From: JAPLDB01 sp038206355
GTDB taxonomy: Bacteria > Bacteroidota > Bacteroidia > AKYH767-A > 2013-40CM-41-45
DNA length: 16,143 bases
NCBI GenBank assembly: GCA_038206355.1
Contig: JBBRAY010000072.1
Location: 1 to 16,143 of the forward strand
Direction of reading: 5' to 3'
Shown here: positions 9,746 through 16,143 of the stretch, in pieces
How positions within the stretch are numbered: the first letter of the stretch is position 1
Layout: each line of letters starts with the position of its first letter
Program-made: the position numbers and the translations under genes
The notes under the pieces: model-generated
The model's database searches: none
What the model was told of the DNA's origin: nothing
The model's input: the letters and a program-made list of their open reading frames with translations, nothing else

Positions 9746-10846
9746 ATGGCCCTCAAGTGTGGTATCGTCGGATTGCCCAATGTTGGAAAATCTACTTTGT
9801 TTAATTGCCTCAGTAACGCGAAAGCGCAGGCAGCTAATTTTCCTTTCTGCACAATTGAACCTAATGTAGGTGTGATCACTGTTCCCGACGACAGACTCAA
9901 TAAACTTGAAACACTGGTGAAACCTGAACGGGTGGTACCGACAACAATTGAGATCGTTGACATTGCCGGACTCGTAAAAGGCGCAAGTAAAGGTGAAGGA
10001 TTGGGAAATCAGTTTCTCAGTAATATTCGCGAGTGTGATGCAATCATCCATGTGCTGCGTTGCTTTGATGATCCCAATGTGGTTCACGTTGACGGAAATG
10101 TGAACCCGGTCCGTGACAAAGAAACCATTGACACCGAACTTCAACTGAAGGATCTCGATGCCGTTGACAAAAAAATTTCGAAGACAGAAAAAATTGTCCG
10201 GGCGGGAACAGACAAAGATTCAAAGAAGGCACTTGAAGCTTTGCTGATTTATAAAACGCATCTTGAATCCGGTAAACCTGCGCGTTCAGCACCCGTTACT
10301 GATGATGATCAGAAACACGTAGAAGACCTATTCCTTTTGACAATGAAACCGGTGTTGTACATGTGCAACGTGGATGAGAAAAGTGTGGTGAATGGAAATA
10401 AATATGTTGACCTGGTGAAAGAACTTGTAAAAGGAGAAAACGCCGAAGTACTTGTGATCGCCGCAGCCATTGAAGCGGAGATTACGATGCTCGATACTTA
10501 TGAGGAACGTCAGATGTTTTTACATGACCTCGGACTTACTGAAAGTGGCGTGAGTAAACTCATAAAAGCAGCGTATCGTTTGCTGAAACTACAAACCTAT
10601 TTTACGGCAGGCGTAAAAGAAGTGCGGGCCTGGACAATTCACACCGGCATGACAGCCCCTCAGGCAGCCGGTGTAATCCACACTGATTTTGAAAAAGGAT
10701 TTATCAAAGCGGAAGTAATCAGTTACAAGGATTTTGTTACGCTGGGATCAGAATCCGCATGCCGCGACGCAGGTAAACTGAACATTGAAGGAAAAGAATA
10801 TGTGGTGAGTGACGGCGACGTTATGCACTTCAGGTTTAATGTTTAG
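9746..10846 (+). CDS. ychF: Redox-regulated ribosome-binding ATPase YchF (Obg/OLA1 family)
   Basis: YchF is a universally conserved Obg-family P-loop protein that prefers ATP over GTP, binds ribosomes and modulates stress responses. The 366 residues match the usual family length (about 363). Motifs are G1 GLPNVGKST at 9-17, a switch segment NFPFCTIEPNVG near 32, G3 DIAG at 72-75 followed by LVKGASKGEGLGNQFL, and the relaxed G4 motif NVDE at 208-211, the NxxE form that explains the loss of GTP specificity in this family. The C-terminal third has the TYFTAGVKEVRAWTI segment and a TGS domain ending GDVMHFRFNV. The ATG at 9746 is supported by the immediate typical N-terminus MALKCGIVGLP. The 76-nt gap after secA is AT-rich with no clear terminator, so cotranscription with secA is possible. 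Confidence 0.97.
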   Translation: MALKCGIVGLPNVGKSTLFNCLSNAKAQAANFPFCTIEPNVGVITVPDDRLNKLETLVKPERVVPTTIEIVDIAGLVKGASKGEGLGNQFLSNIRECDAIIHVLRCFDDPNVVHVDGNVNPVRDKETIDTELQLKDLDAVDKKISKTEKIVRAGTDKDSKKALEALLIYKTHLESGKPARSAPVTDDDQKHVEDLFLLTMKPVLYMCNVDEKSVVNGNKYVDLVKELVKGENAEVLVIAAAIEAEITMLDTYEERQMFLHDLGLTESGVSKLIKAAYRLLKLQTYFTAGVKEVRAWTIHTGMTAPQAAGVIHTDFEKGFIKAEVISYKDFVTLGSESACRDAGKLNIEGKEYVVSDGDVMHFRFNV

Positions 10847-10914
10847 CTGAGCTGTTTTTTAGCTGCGGACTTTCTTGAATCCGGATCTTTTTTCACCCCT
10901 TTTTACTATTAACA

Positions 10915-10960
10915 TTGGTGGCAGTTATTTTTATGCAGAAGCCGTAAAAACAGCCACTAA
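10915..10960. repeat. Imperfect inverted repeat in the ychF downstream gap
   Basis: TTGGTGGC (10915-10922) can pair with GCCACTAA (10953-10960) using one wobble, and the 30-nt interior can extend the pairing imperfectly. No T-run follows on either strand, so it is not a clear terminator. It sits in the 219-nt gap between ychF and the next gene and could be an mRNA 3'-end structure. Confidence 0.3.
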
Positions 10961-11007
10961 AAAGGATTTCAGCCGTTTTTGCAATTGTTTATTCTGCTGC
11001 TTTAATC

Positions 11008-11040
11008 ATTGTTATACTTTGCGTTCAAATCCTATCTTTG
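11008..11040 (+). promoter_or_regulatory. Candidate Bacteroidota promoter for the propeller-protein operon
   Basis: TATCTTTG at 11033-11040 matches the -7 consensus TAnnTTTG exactly. ATTG at 11008-11011, 21 nt upstream, is a partial match to the -33 TTTG box. The -7 box ends 25 nt before the start codon at 11066, leaving a short leader. Spacing and position are as expected, but the -33 element is weak. Confidence 0.6.
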
Positions 11041-11065
11041 TAAAGAACTAATCATATAAATTATC

Positions 11066-13615
11066 ATGAAAAAATATTTTACATCTGTTTTGATGTTAAT
11101 TTCCGTTGCTGCCTGCGCAGGGGAAATGAAATGGTCTGCGTCGCTCGATCAGCAAAAAGTTTTTATTGAGAACAAAGCAAATTTTAAAAATGTAAAAGGG
11201 TTACCTGATGCGCAGATATTGTTTGCGACTGAAGACGGTGCCACCCAAATTCTGTTTACAAAAACAGGATTAACTTTTAAGCTTGAAAGAAGAGAACATC
11301 CTGAAATAGATGAGCGCGAAGCAAGGAAAGAAGGTCTTTCGCATGAAGAACTTGAAAGGAAAGAACGCGAAATGAAAGTAACCACTGATGTCATTCACAT
11401 GCAATGGAAAAATTCAAATCCCGGTGTTGAAGTAATTCCAATGGATGAAGTTCATGCAGGCTATTTTTATAAAACCCAATCCGGCAGCATCAAAGCAAGG
11501 GCTTTCTCAAAAATTATTTACCGGAATATCTATCCGAACATTGACGTGGAATATGTTTTTCATCCTCAAACAGGAATTGAATACAGCTTTTTTCTTCACC
11601 CCGGAGCCAATCCTAATGATATTCAAATGAGTTATTCAGATGTGTCAGGCATCTTTATAGATAAAAATCAAAATCTGCACCTGCCAACTATTTTCGGTGA
11701 TATCTTAGATCATCAGCCAAAGACATTTTATGCAGACAACAAAACAGAAATTGATTCGTGGTTCATGAAAAAGGGCAAGACAATTTCTTTTGGACTGAAT
11801 AATTACGATGCATCACGTGAAGTGATCATTGATCCCTGGACGGTAACACCTGCAATGGGAAATTCCAACAAAGTATTTAATATTGAGTCCGACAGTTCCG
11901 GAAACGCTTATATCTACGGAGGAGATTCTCCTTACAAACTACAAAAATATGATCCGTCAGGAAATCTGCAATGGACATTTACCAATGGATGGGATTCTGC
12001 TTCTTACTGGTGCGGAACACTCATCGTTGACCGCGCAGGCAATTCATACATCACTGCAGGATCATCTGCTGAAATCACAAAAGTGAATACAAGTGGATCT
12101 CAGGTCTGGACAAATTCAGGTGGTATTTTTGATGAGTACTGGACCATGGCATTCAATTGCGATGAATCAGAACTGATCGTAGGTGGCACACGACTCACCG
12201 GTTTGCCAATCATAACAGGATCAGGTCGCGCCTACAACATTAATTTAAGCAATGGCAATGTGATCAACAGTATAAAAGTATCCAATGCCATCCCGTCTTT
12301 TATTTTTAATGATCCCAATGAGATCAGGTCGGTGTGTGCTTCTCCGAACGGCAACTATTACTTTCTAACACTTGATACACTGGGCGCACTGGCTCCGGCA
12401 CTGGCAGCCATCAACTGGGAAACTCAAAGTGGTTATCGTTTTGGTTATGGCAGTCCCAACTACGGTTTTACCCCTCAGGGACAAAGCATCATCCGTGCTA
12501 CTGCATCACATATCTATACGGCCAATGGCGATTCAGTTGTTAAGCGTGATATCAGTACCGGTGCAATTGTAGCGGCTGCAGCTATTCCCGGCGGCGGACA
12601 TGCGACAACGTTTTTAGTTCCGGGAACGCTGCCGAAAAACGGCGGACTGGTGATTGACAGTTGCGGAAATGTTTTTGCAGGGTCGCAGAATAACGTAACG
12701 ATGTATGATGCAAACCTTAATTTTATTTCTTCGACCACGACTCCTTCAGCCGTATATGATGTTGCCATCGGAATCAACGGCGACGTACTGGCATGCGGAA
12801 GCGGATTTGCTGTGGCGTTGGCAATTTCTTCATGCGCACAGATTCATCTGAGCTGCAATACAACAATACTTCCTGCGGCAGCATTCTCTGCACCGAACGC
12901 AATTTGTCCGGGAACCTGTACCAACTATACAAACCTTTCTTCCAATGCTACTTCTTACCAGTGGTATTTCCCGGGAGGGCAGCCGTCAGTGAGCACTGAT
13001 ACCGATCCGTTCAATATCTGTTATAACACACCGGGAAGCTATGATGTAACACTTGTTGCAAGCAGTGCTTCAGGCGTTGATTCAGTGACCGTATCAAATT
13101 ACATCACCGTTTATGCTTATCCTCCTGCACAAGGTATCGTGCAAATAGGTGATACAATATTTGCAAACCAGGGATCTGCAAGCTACCAGTGGTATAAAGA
13201 TGATATTCTCATTCCTGGTGCAACGGATTATTTTTACGCACTTACCGAAGGAGGCAATTACGGTGTCGTTTGTACTGATATTAATGGTTGCGAAGTGGAA
13301 GCTGTTATTTTTGATGTTACCGCGGGGATATTTGATCGTGAAACATCCGGCGGAGCTTTATTGAATATTTCCCCCAATCCTGTTCTGCAAAATCTGGATA
13401 TCCGGTTTTCAGGATTTGAGAAAAAGGAAATCGAAATAAAGATTTATAATATGCTGGGAGAGGAAATTTATAGTTCCGGAAAAATTCTGAACAGCGGTCT
13501 CAATAATAAATTCAAAATTGATTGCAGTGCTTTTCCTGCCGGTACATATTCAGTGGAACTCTCTTCTGAAAAAAATACGCTGAAAAGTAAATTCGTAAAA
13601 TCAAATAGTAAATAA
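11066..13615 (+). CDS. Secreted DUF7948/SBBP-type propeller protein with PKD module and T9SS sorting domain
   Basis: This is an 849-residue exported protein. The signal peptide covers residues 1-18 or so; V-A-A-C at 14-17 also resembles a lipobox, so lipidation at Cys17 cannot be excluded. Residues about 28-258 resemble the DUF7948 domain that precedes SBBP beta-propellers: VFIENKANF near the start, then RAFSKIIYRNIYPNIDVEY and a closing VIIDPWTV. A strongly charged Glu/Arg/Lys segment (73-105) interrupts it. Residues about 259-600 form a propeller-like region with SGNLQWTF and DRAGNSYITAG strands. A PKD domain (603-685) and an Ig-like domain (about 688-751) follow, then a T9SS type A sorting domain (about 765-849) with SPNPVLQNLDI and a LxSKFVK end. 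Its function is unknown; a cell-surface or secreted binding role is inferred. It is the first gene of a probable operon with the Kelch-like gene 21 nt downstream, with which it shares the PKD/Ig module. Confidence 0.9.
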   Translation: MKKYFTSVLMLISVAACAGEMKWSASLDQQKVFIENKANFKNVKGLPDAQILFATEDGATQILFTKTGLTFKLERREHPEIDEREARKEGLSHEELERKEREMKVTTDVIHMQWKNSNPGVEVIPMDEVHAGYFYKTQSGSIKARAFSKIIYRNIYPNIDVEYVFHPQTGIEYSFFLHPGANPNDIQMSYSDVSGIFIDKNQNLHLPTIFGDILDHQPKTFYADNKTEIDSWFMKKGKTISFGLNNYDASREVIIDPWTVTPAMGNSNKVFNIESDSSGNAYIYGGDSPYKLQKYDPSGNLQWTFTNGWDSASYWCGTLIVDRAGNSYITAGSSAEITKVNTSGSQVWTNSGGIFDEYWTMAFNCDESELIVGGTRLTGLPIITGSGRAYNINLSNGNVINSIKVSNAIPSFIFNDPNEIRSVCASPNGNYYFLTLDTLGALAPALAAINWETQSGYRFGYGSPNYGFTPQGQSIIRATASHIYTANGDSVVKRDISTGAIVAAAAIPGGGHATTFLVPGTLPKNGGLVIDSCGNVFAGSQNNVTMYDANLNFISSTTTPSAVYDVAIGINGDVLACGSGFAVALAISSCAQIHLSCNTTILPAAAFSAPNAICPGTCTNYTNLSSNATSYQWYFPGGQPSVSTDTDPFNICYNTPGSYDVTLVASSASGVDSVTVSNYITVYAYPPAQGIVQIGDTIFANQGSASYQWYKDDILIPGATDYFYALTEGGNYGVVCTDINGCEVEAVIFDVTAGIFDRETSGGALLNISPNPVLQNLDIRFSGFEKKEIEIKIYNMLGEEIYSSGKILNSGLNNKFKIDCSAFPAGTYSVELSSEKNTLKSKFVKSNSK
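12872..13318 (+). repeat. PKD/Ig-like module, copy 1 (shared with the downstream gene)
   Basis: This covers residues 603-751 of the 849-residue protein. It aligns without gaps over 149 residues to 14969-15415, and a hand count gives 100 identical positions. Shared stretches include NPGSYDVT or TPGSYDVT, DT(I/L)FANQGS, SYQWY and LIPGATDYFY. Similarity is also clear in the DNA, for example around 13013-13055 and 15110-15152. Confidence 0.9.
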
Positions 13616-13636
13616 AGAAGTGGTCAGTTTCATATC

Positions 13637-15688
13637 ATGAAATTAATCCTGAAATTTTTTGTTGGATTATGTCTCATCCAGTTCACGCACTTCAATTCAT
13701 TTTCACAGGTTGGTGAGTGGACATGGATGAACGGATCTGCAGGAGCAGTCGGAGTGTATGGTACAATGGGAGTTCCAAGCCCGGCTAATCATCCGCCTTC
13801 TTTGTATGAAGCGTGCGAGTTTACTGATAAGCAAGGAAACCTCTGGCTGTTTGGCGGCGATGGACAACTGTATGCCGACCTCTGGAAATTTGATCCTGTC
13901 ACTTATGAATGGACATGGATGGGTGGACCCGGTGTTGTCAATGCCTCCGGAAATTACGGAGTCAAAGGCGTTCCCGCTACTACCAACTGGCCCGGCGCGC
14001 ATGCCTACGGCGCATATACATTTGTTGATACAACAGGTAACTTCTGGTTGTTCGGCGGTTGGGGGATTGATGACAACTCAAACGTAGGTGCCATGAATGA
14101 TTTATGGTTCCTTGACATTTCTACCCTCACATGGACCTGGATGAGTGGCGACAAAATCAACAGTCAGATTGGTGTTTACGGAACTTACCGTGTTCCTGAT
14201 CCGCTGAATAAACCCGGTGGTAAATTAGAAGGAGCAACAGCATGGACAGACAACAACAATAACTTATGGATTTTCGGTGGCGAGTCTTCCGGAGGTGTGC
14301 AGTGGAATGACCTGTGGAAATATGACATCTCAACTAACGAGTGGACATGGATGCACGGATCCAATGTTAGTGGTGGTGCAAATGTTTACGGTACAAAAGG
14401 GGTGAGTGATCCTGCAAATACGCCGGGCGGGCGACAAGCATATTGCAGATGGAAAGATCAAGCAGGAAATCTTTGGCTTTTCGGTGGAACAAATTATAGT
14501 TTTTATGCTGCTGATTTATGGAAGTATGACCTGAACCTGAATGAATGGACCTGGATGAGTGGCGTGAATACAAGTGCTTACGCCGGAAATATCGGAACTG
14601 CCTGTGTTGCTGATTCAATGTCGTTTCCTGCCAACAGGTATGAAAACCGCGCAGCATGGACTGATTTCAATGGCAATTTTTATTTGTACGGTGGCAGAAG
14701 TAATCTGTCGGGTAACCTCAGCGACTTATGGAAATATTGTGTTGCCGGAAATGAATGGACCTATATAGGAGGTAGCTTACTTCCGAACCAGGCCCCGAAT
14801 TACGGAACATATCAGGTTTCTTCACCGGCGAATAGTCCGGGCGGAAGAATGGGTGCTATTTCATGGACCGATCTCTCGGGTAACTTCTGGATGTACGGCG
14901 GTTTTACTTCGCTTGGAGATCTATGGCGTTATGTTCCTGACCCTGCTTGCGGCGTATGCAGTGGGCTTCCTGCGGCGGCTTTTACAGCACCGAATCATAT
15001 TTGCCCGGGCACGTGTACAGATTTTAACAACAATTCATTTTATGCCAGCAGTTACCTCTGGAGTTTTCAAGGCGCAAATCCTTCAACGAGTACTGACGTA
15101 AACCCGACAAATATCTGTTATAATAATCCGGGAAGCTACGATGTAACACTTATTGCAACCAATGCAAACGGAAGTGATACGCTTACTTTGTTAAATTATA
15201 TGACTGTATATCCCTATCCTCCTCCACAAGGAATTACACAAGCAGGAGATACCTTGTTTGCAAACCAGGGTTCTGTTTCTTATCAATGGTATTATAACGG
15301 AAATTTAATTCCGGGGGCAACTGATTATTTTTATACCGGTGGATTAAGCGGTGATTATTATGTGGTATGTACTGACAATAACAATTGCGAAGTAGAAGCG
15401 GCAATCTTTGATGTATTACTTGGAATTGATCAGGAAGAATTCATTTATAATAAAGTAAAAATTTATCCAAATCCGGCTTCAACAGAAATAATAGTAACGG
15501 GAATTAATTATACAGGAGATAATAACGTTCGTGTTTATGATGTAGTGGGAAAGCAGGTCCCGGTTTATTTGCTGAAGCAGGAAAAATCTGATGCGAAAAT
15601 CGAAATCGCTAAAATTGCAAAAGGAATCTACTGGCTGGAATTAACCTCCCCTCACGGAATCTACAGGACAAGGTTTGTAAAACAATAA
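13637..15688 (+). CDS. Secreted six-repeat Kelch-like propeller protein with PKD module and T9SS sorting domain
   Basis: This is a 683-residue exported protein. The signal peptide covers residues 1-23 (SFS before QVGEW). The Kelch-like propeller starts at once: six repeats begin with (E/T)WTW(M) or EWTYI at residues 27, 91, 165, 235, 303 and 373. Each contains a YG(T/V) segment, a P-x-N-x-P-G turn, a DxxGN(L/F)W(L/M)(F/Y)GG strand and DLW(K/R)(Y/F), and the last ends near 443. A PKD domain (445-527) and an Ig-like domain (about 530-593) follow, then a T9SS type A sorting domain (about 604-683) with IYPNPASTEI and an RTRFVKQ end. Six blades and no visible catalytic tyrosine/cysteine or copper-binding pattern argue for a ligand-binding or structural propeller, not a galactose-oxidase enzyme; this is inference. 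It lies 21 nt after the 849-residue gene and is probably cotranscribed. No convincing terminator follows. Confidence 0.9.
   Translation: MKLILKFFVGLCLIQFTHFNSFSQVGEWTWMNGSAGAVGVYGTMGVPSPANHPPSLYEACEFTDKQGNLWLFGGDGQLYADLWKFDPVTYEWTWMGGPGVVNASGNYGVKGVPATTNWPGAHAYGAYTFVDTTGNFWLFGGWGIDDNSNVGAMNDLWFLDISTLTWTWMSGDKINSQIGVYGTYRVPDPLNKPGGKLEGATAWTDNNNNLWIFGGESSGGVQWNDLWKYDISTNEWTWMHGSNVSGGANVYGTKGVSDPANTPGGRQAYCRWKDQAGNLWLFGGTNYSFYAADLWKYDLNLNEWTWMSGVNTSAYAGNIGTACVADSMSFPANRYENRAAWTDFNGNFYLYGGRSNLSGNLSDLWKYCVAGNEWTYIGGSLLPNQAPNYGTYQVSSPANSPGGRMGAISWTDLSGNFWMYGGFTSLGDLWRYVPDPACGVCSGLPAAAFTAPNHICPGTCTDFNNNSFYASSYLWSFQGANPSTSTDVNPTNICYNNPGSYDVTLIATNANGSDTLTLLNYMTVYPYPPPQGITQAGDTLFANQGSVSYQWYYNGNLIPGATDYFYTGGLSGDYYVVCTDNNNCEVEAAIFDVLLGIDQEEFIYNKVKIYPNPASTEIIVTGINYTGDNNVRVYDVVGKQVPVYLLKQEKSDAKIEIAKIAKGIYWLELTSPHGIYRTRFVKQ
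13715..14965 (+). repeat. Six tandem Kelch-like repeats
   Basis: Repeat starts are at 13715, 13907, 14129, 14339, 14543 and 14753, giving periods of 64-74 codons. The consensus reads (E)WTWM-G-(n)-YGT-(n)-P-N-x-PG-(n)-WTD-x-x-GN-(L/F)-W-(L/M)-(F/Y)-GG-(n)-DLWKY. The last repeat has EWTYI instead of EWTWM. Confidence 0.88.
14969..15415 (+). repeat. PKD/Ig-like module, copy 2
   Basis: This covers residues 445-593 of the 683-residue protein and is the counterpart of 12872-13318. The two copies have identical lengths of 149 residues. The sorting domains that follow are much less alike than this module. Confidence 0.9.
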
Positions 15689-15756
15689 ACCGGGTTGCAA
15701 CTCTTTGAGAATTGATATTTCCTTTTCTACGCATTATTTTTAAGTAGTTGTTCAGG

Positions 15757-15978
15757 ATGAAAATACTCCTGCTCAATCGTGCCAATAAAGTGACTTGCTG
15801 GTACCGCGTGACCGATGGAGGCACTACTTGAACTGTAGTTGATCCGAAGATGGTTTTTTCAGTTGCATTCAAATGCAATGCCAGTGGAATCATACTGGCG
15901 CATAATCATCAATCGTGCAATGTTAAACCAAGCCAGCAAGACCTTGATCTTACAAAGAAGATTGCAGCAGGAGGAAAG
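15757..15978 (+). pseudogene. radC: RadC/JAB-domain protein remnant, truncated and interrupted
   Basis: Read in one frame, this segment matches the catalytic core of RadC-family (JAB/MPN, JAMM metalloprotease-fold) proteins of Bacteroidota. It gives MKILLLNRANKV, then TDGGTT, an in-frame TGA at 15829-15831, TVVDPKMVFSVAFK, CNASGIILAHNH and KPSQQDLDLTKKIAAGGK. The JAMM pattern HxHx7Sx2D is intact in HNHQSCNVKPSQQD (15901-15942), but the usual HNHPSG is HNHQSC. The TGA sits where the family normally has Gly, consistent with a GGA to TGA change. The N-terminal third of a short RadC is missing: only 68 nt separate this segment from the preceding gene, and the frame is closed upstream. The C-terminus (usually a LDHLIIT region) is cut off at 15978 by the insertion-sequence end. 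RadC-like JAB proteins in this phylum are common in accessory regions; their function is poorly known. The relic is very unlikely to be functional. Confidence 0.85.
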
Positions 15979-15999
15979 TGTCTTAGCCCCCTAAAAGAC

Positions 16000-16029
16000 T
16001 GTACAAATTACTAATTAATAATTTGTACA
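16000..16029. repeat. 30-bp near-perfect palindrome inside the IS end
   Basis: Arms TGTACAAATTA (16000-16010) and TAATTTGTACA (16019-16029) are exact reverse complements. The 8-nt centre contains the self-complementary TAATTA (16012-16017), so 28 of 30 positions are symmetric. It ends 16 nt before the orfA start codon. It could bind transposase or a host dimer, or form a hairpin that limits transcription or translation entering orfA from outside. Confidence 0.85.
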
Positions 16030-16045
16030 TAAATTTGGGAATCAA

Positions 16046-16143
16046 ATGACAAAAACAAGACGAAAATTTACACCAGCAGAACGCCTGAGTATGCTTCAAG
16101 AAGCAGAACGAAATGGCGGAGTGGAAACATGCCGCAAGTACAA
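16046..16143 (+). CDS. IS3/IS911-family transposase OrfA, N-terminal fragment
   Basis: Thirty-two full codons are visible before the window ends. They begin MTKTRRKFTPAERLSMLQEA and continue through a segment ending CRKY. The basic N-terminus followed by an F-T-x-x-E-(R/K) helix and a G-x-x-x-x-CRKY segment matches the helix-turn-helix start of IS3/IS911 OrfA proteins, which bind the IS ends and are normally fused to the OrfB integrase by -1 frameshifting. The gene lies inside the IS whose left end is at 15979. Whether it is intact cannot be seen here. Confidence 0.82.
   Translation, partial: MTKTRRKFTPAERLSMLQEAERNGGVETCRKY

Larger units (their letters stand above)
15979..16143 (+). mobile_element. 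Left end of an IS3-like insertion sequence, cut by the window edge
   Basis: The boundary is set by the break in RadC homology at 15978/15979 and by a terminal sequence TGTCTTAGCCCCCTAAAAG, which resembles IS3-family ends (TG start, CCCC tract, AAAAG). An IS3/IS911-type orfA begins 67 nt inside. The right end, orfB and the target duplication lie beyond the window. The exact first base could shift by a few nucleotides because the target duplication cannot be checked. Confidence 0.75.

Noticed and set aside
8908..10144. Antisense ORFs of 96-142 codons opposite secA and ychF
   Set aside because: They lie wholly or largely opposite well-conserved housekeeping genes and show no family features.
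10847..10900. A terminator directly after ychF in the T-rich stretch
   Set aside because: T-runs are present, but the preceding sequence offers only stems of three or four pairs or a loopless palindrome (ATCCGGAT), too weak to call.
15757..15831. A 24-codon ORF as a small intact gene
   Set aside because: It is the first part of the radC relic, and homology continues in the same frame past the TGA.
15829..15831. TGA recoded as selenocysteine or read through
   Set aside because: The family has Gly, not Cys, at this site. No SECIS-like hairpin was recognised after it, and the gene is also truncated at both ends, so a nonsense mutation is simpler.
15609..15893. A 94-codon antisense open frame
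   Set aside because: It overlaps the end of the Kelch-like gene and the radC relic on the opposite strand. The sense-strand RadC match explains the open frame, and the antisense product resembles nothing.
16030..16037. TAAATTTG as a promoter -7 box for the transposase
   Set aside because: It matches the consensus but sits only 8 nt before the start codon, which would make the mRNA almost leaderless, and no TTTG box lies at the right distance upstream.
1..16143. CRISPR array, rRNA, tRNA or defence locus
   Set aside because: No short regularly spaced direct repeats, conserved RNA sequences or tRNA-like arms were recognised by eye. All repeats found lie in protein-coding modules or the IS end.

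Overview
The window looks like a chromosomal segment of a Bacteroidota bacterium, probably environmental and related to Chitinophagales, Sphingobacteriales or Flavobacteriales. Three large exported proteins end in a type IX secretion system (T9SS) type A sorting domain with a Y/S-P-N-P motif. Candidate promoters fit the Bacteroidota -7 box TAnnTTTG. SecA has the long form with extra insertions typical of this phylum. All recognised genes are on the + strand.

Layout: (1) 220-6195 encodes a 1991-residue secreted mosaic protein built from repeated beta-sandwich modules and a T9SS sorting domain. It ends at a strong intrinsic terminator (6218-6252). (2) 6346-10846 holds two housekeeping genes, secA (preprotein translocase ATPase) and ychF (ribosome-associated P-loop ATPase), 76 nt apart. 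(3) 11066-15688 is a probable two-gene operon with a 21-nt gap. The first gene encodes a DUF7948/SBBP-type propeller protein and the second a six-repeat Kelch-like propeller protein. Both carry a near-collinear 149-residue PKD/Ig-like module before a T9SS sorting domain. (4) 15689-16143 is decayed accessory DNA: an N-terminally truncated RadC/JAB-family pseudogene with an in-frame TGA, cut at codon-boundary precision by the left end of an IS3-like insertion sequence whose orfA runs off the window.

Functional links: the three surface or secreted proteins would first cross the inner membrane through Sec, which SecA powers, and then cross the outer membrane through T9SS, whose own genes are not in this window. 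The secA-ychF pair between T9SS cargo genes looks incidental. I found no defence system, CRISPR array, rRNA or tRNA. The most noteworthy items are the radC relic with its IS junction, the modular duplications inside and between the secreted proteins, and the 30-bp near-perfect palindrome just inside the IS end.
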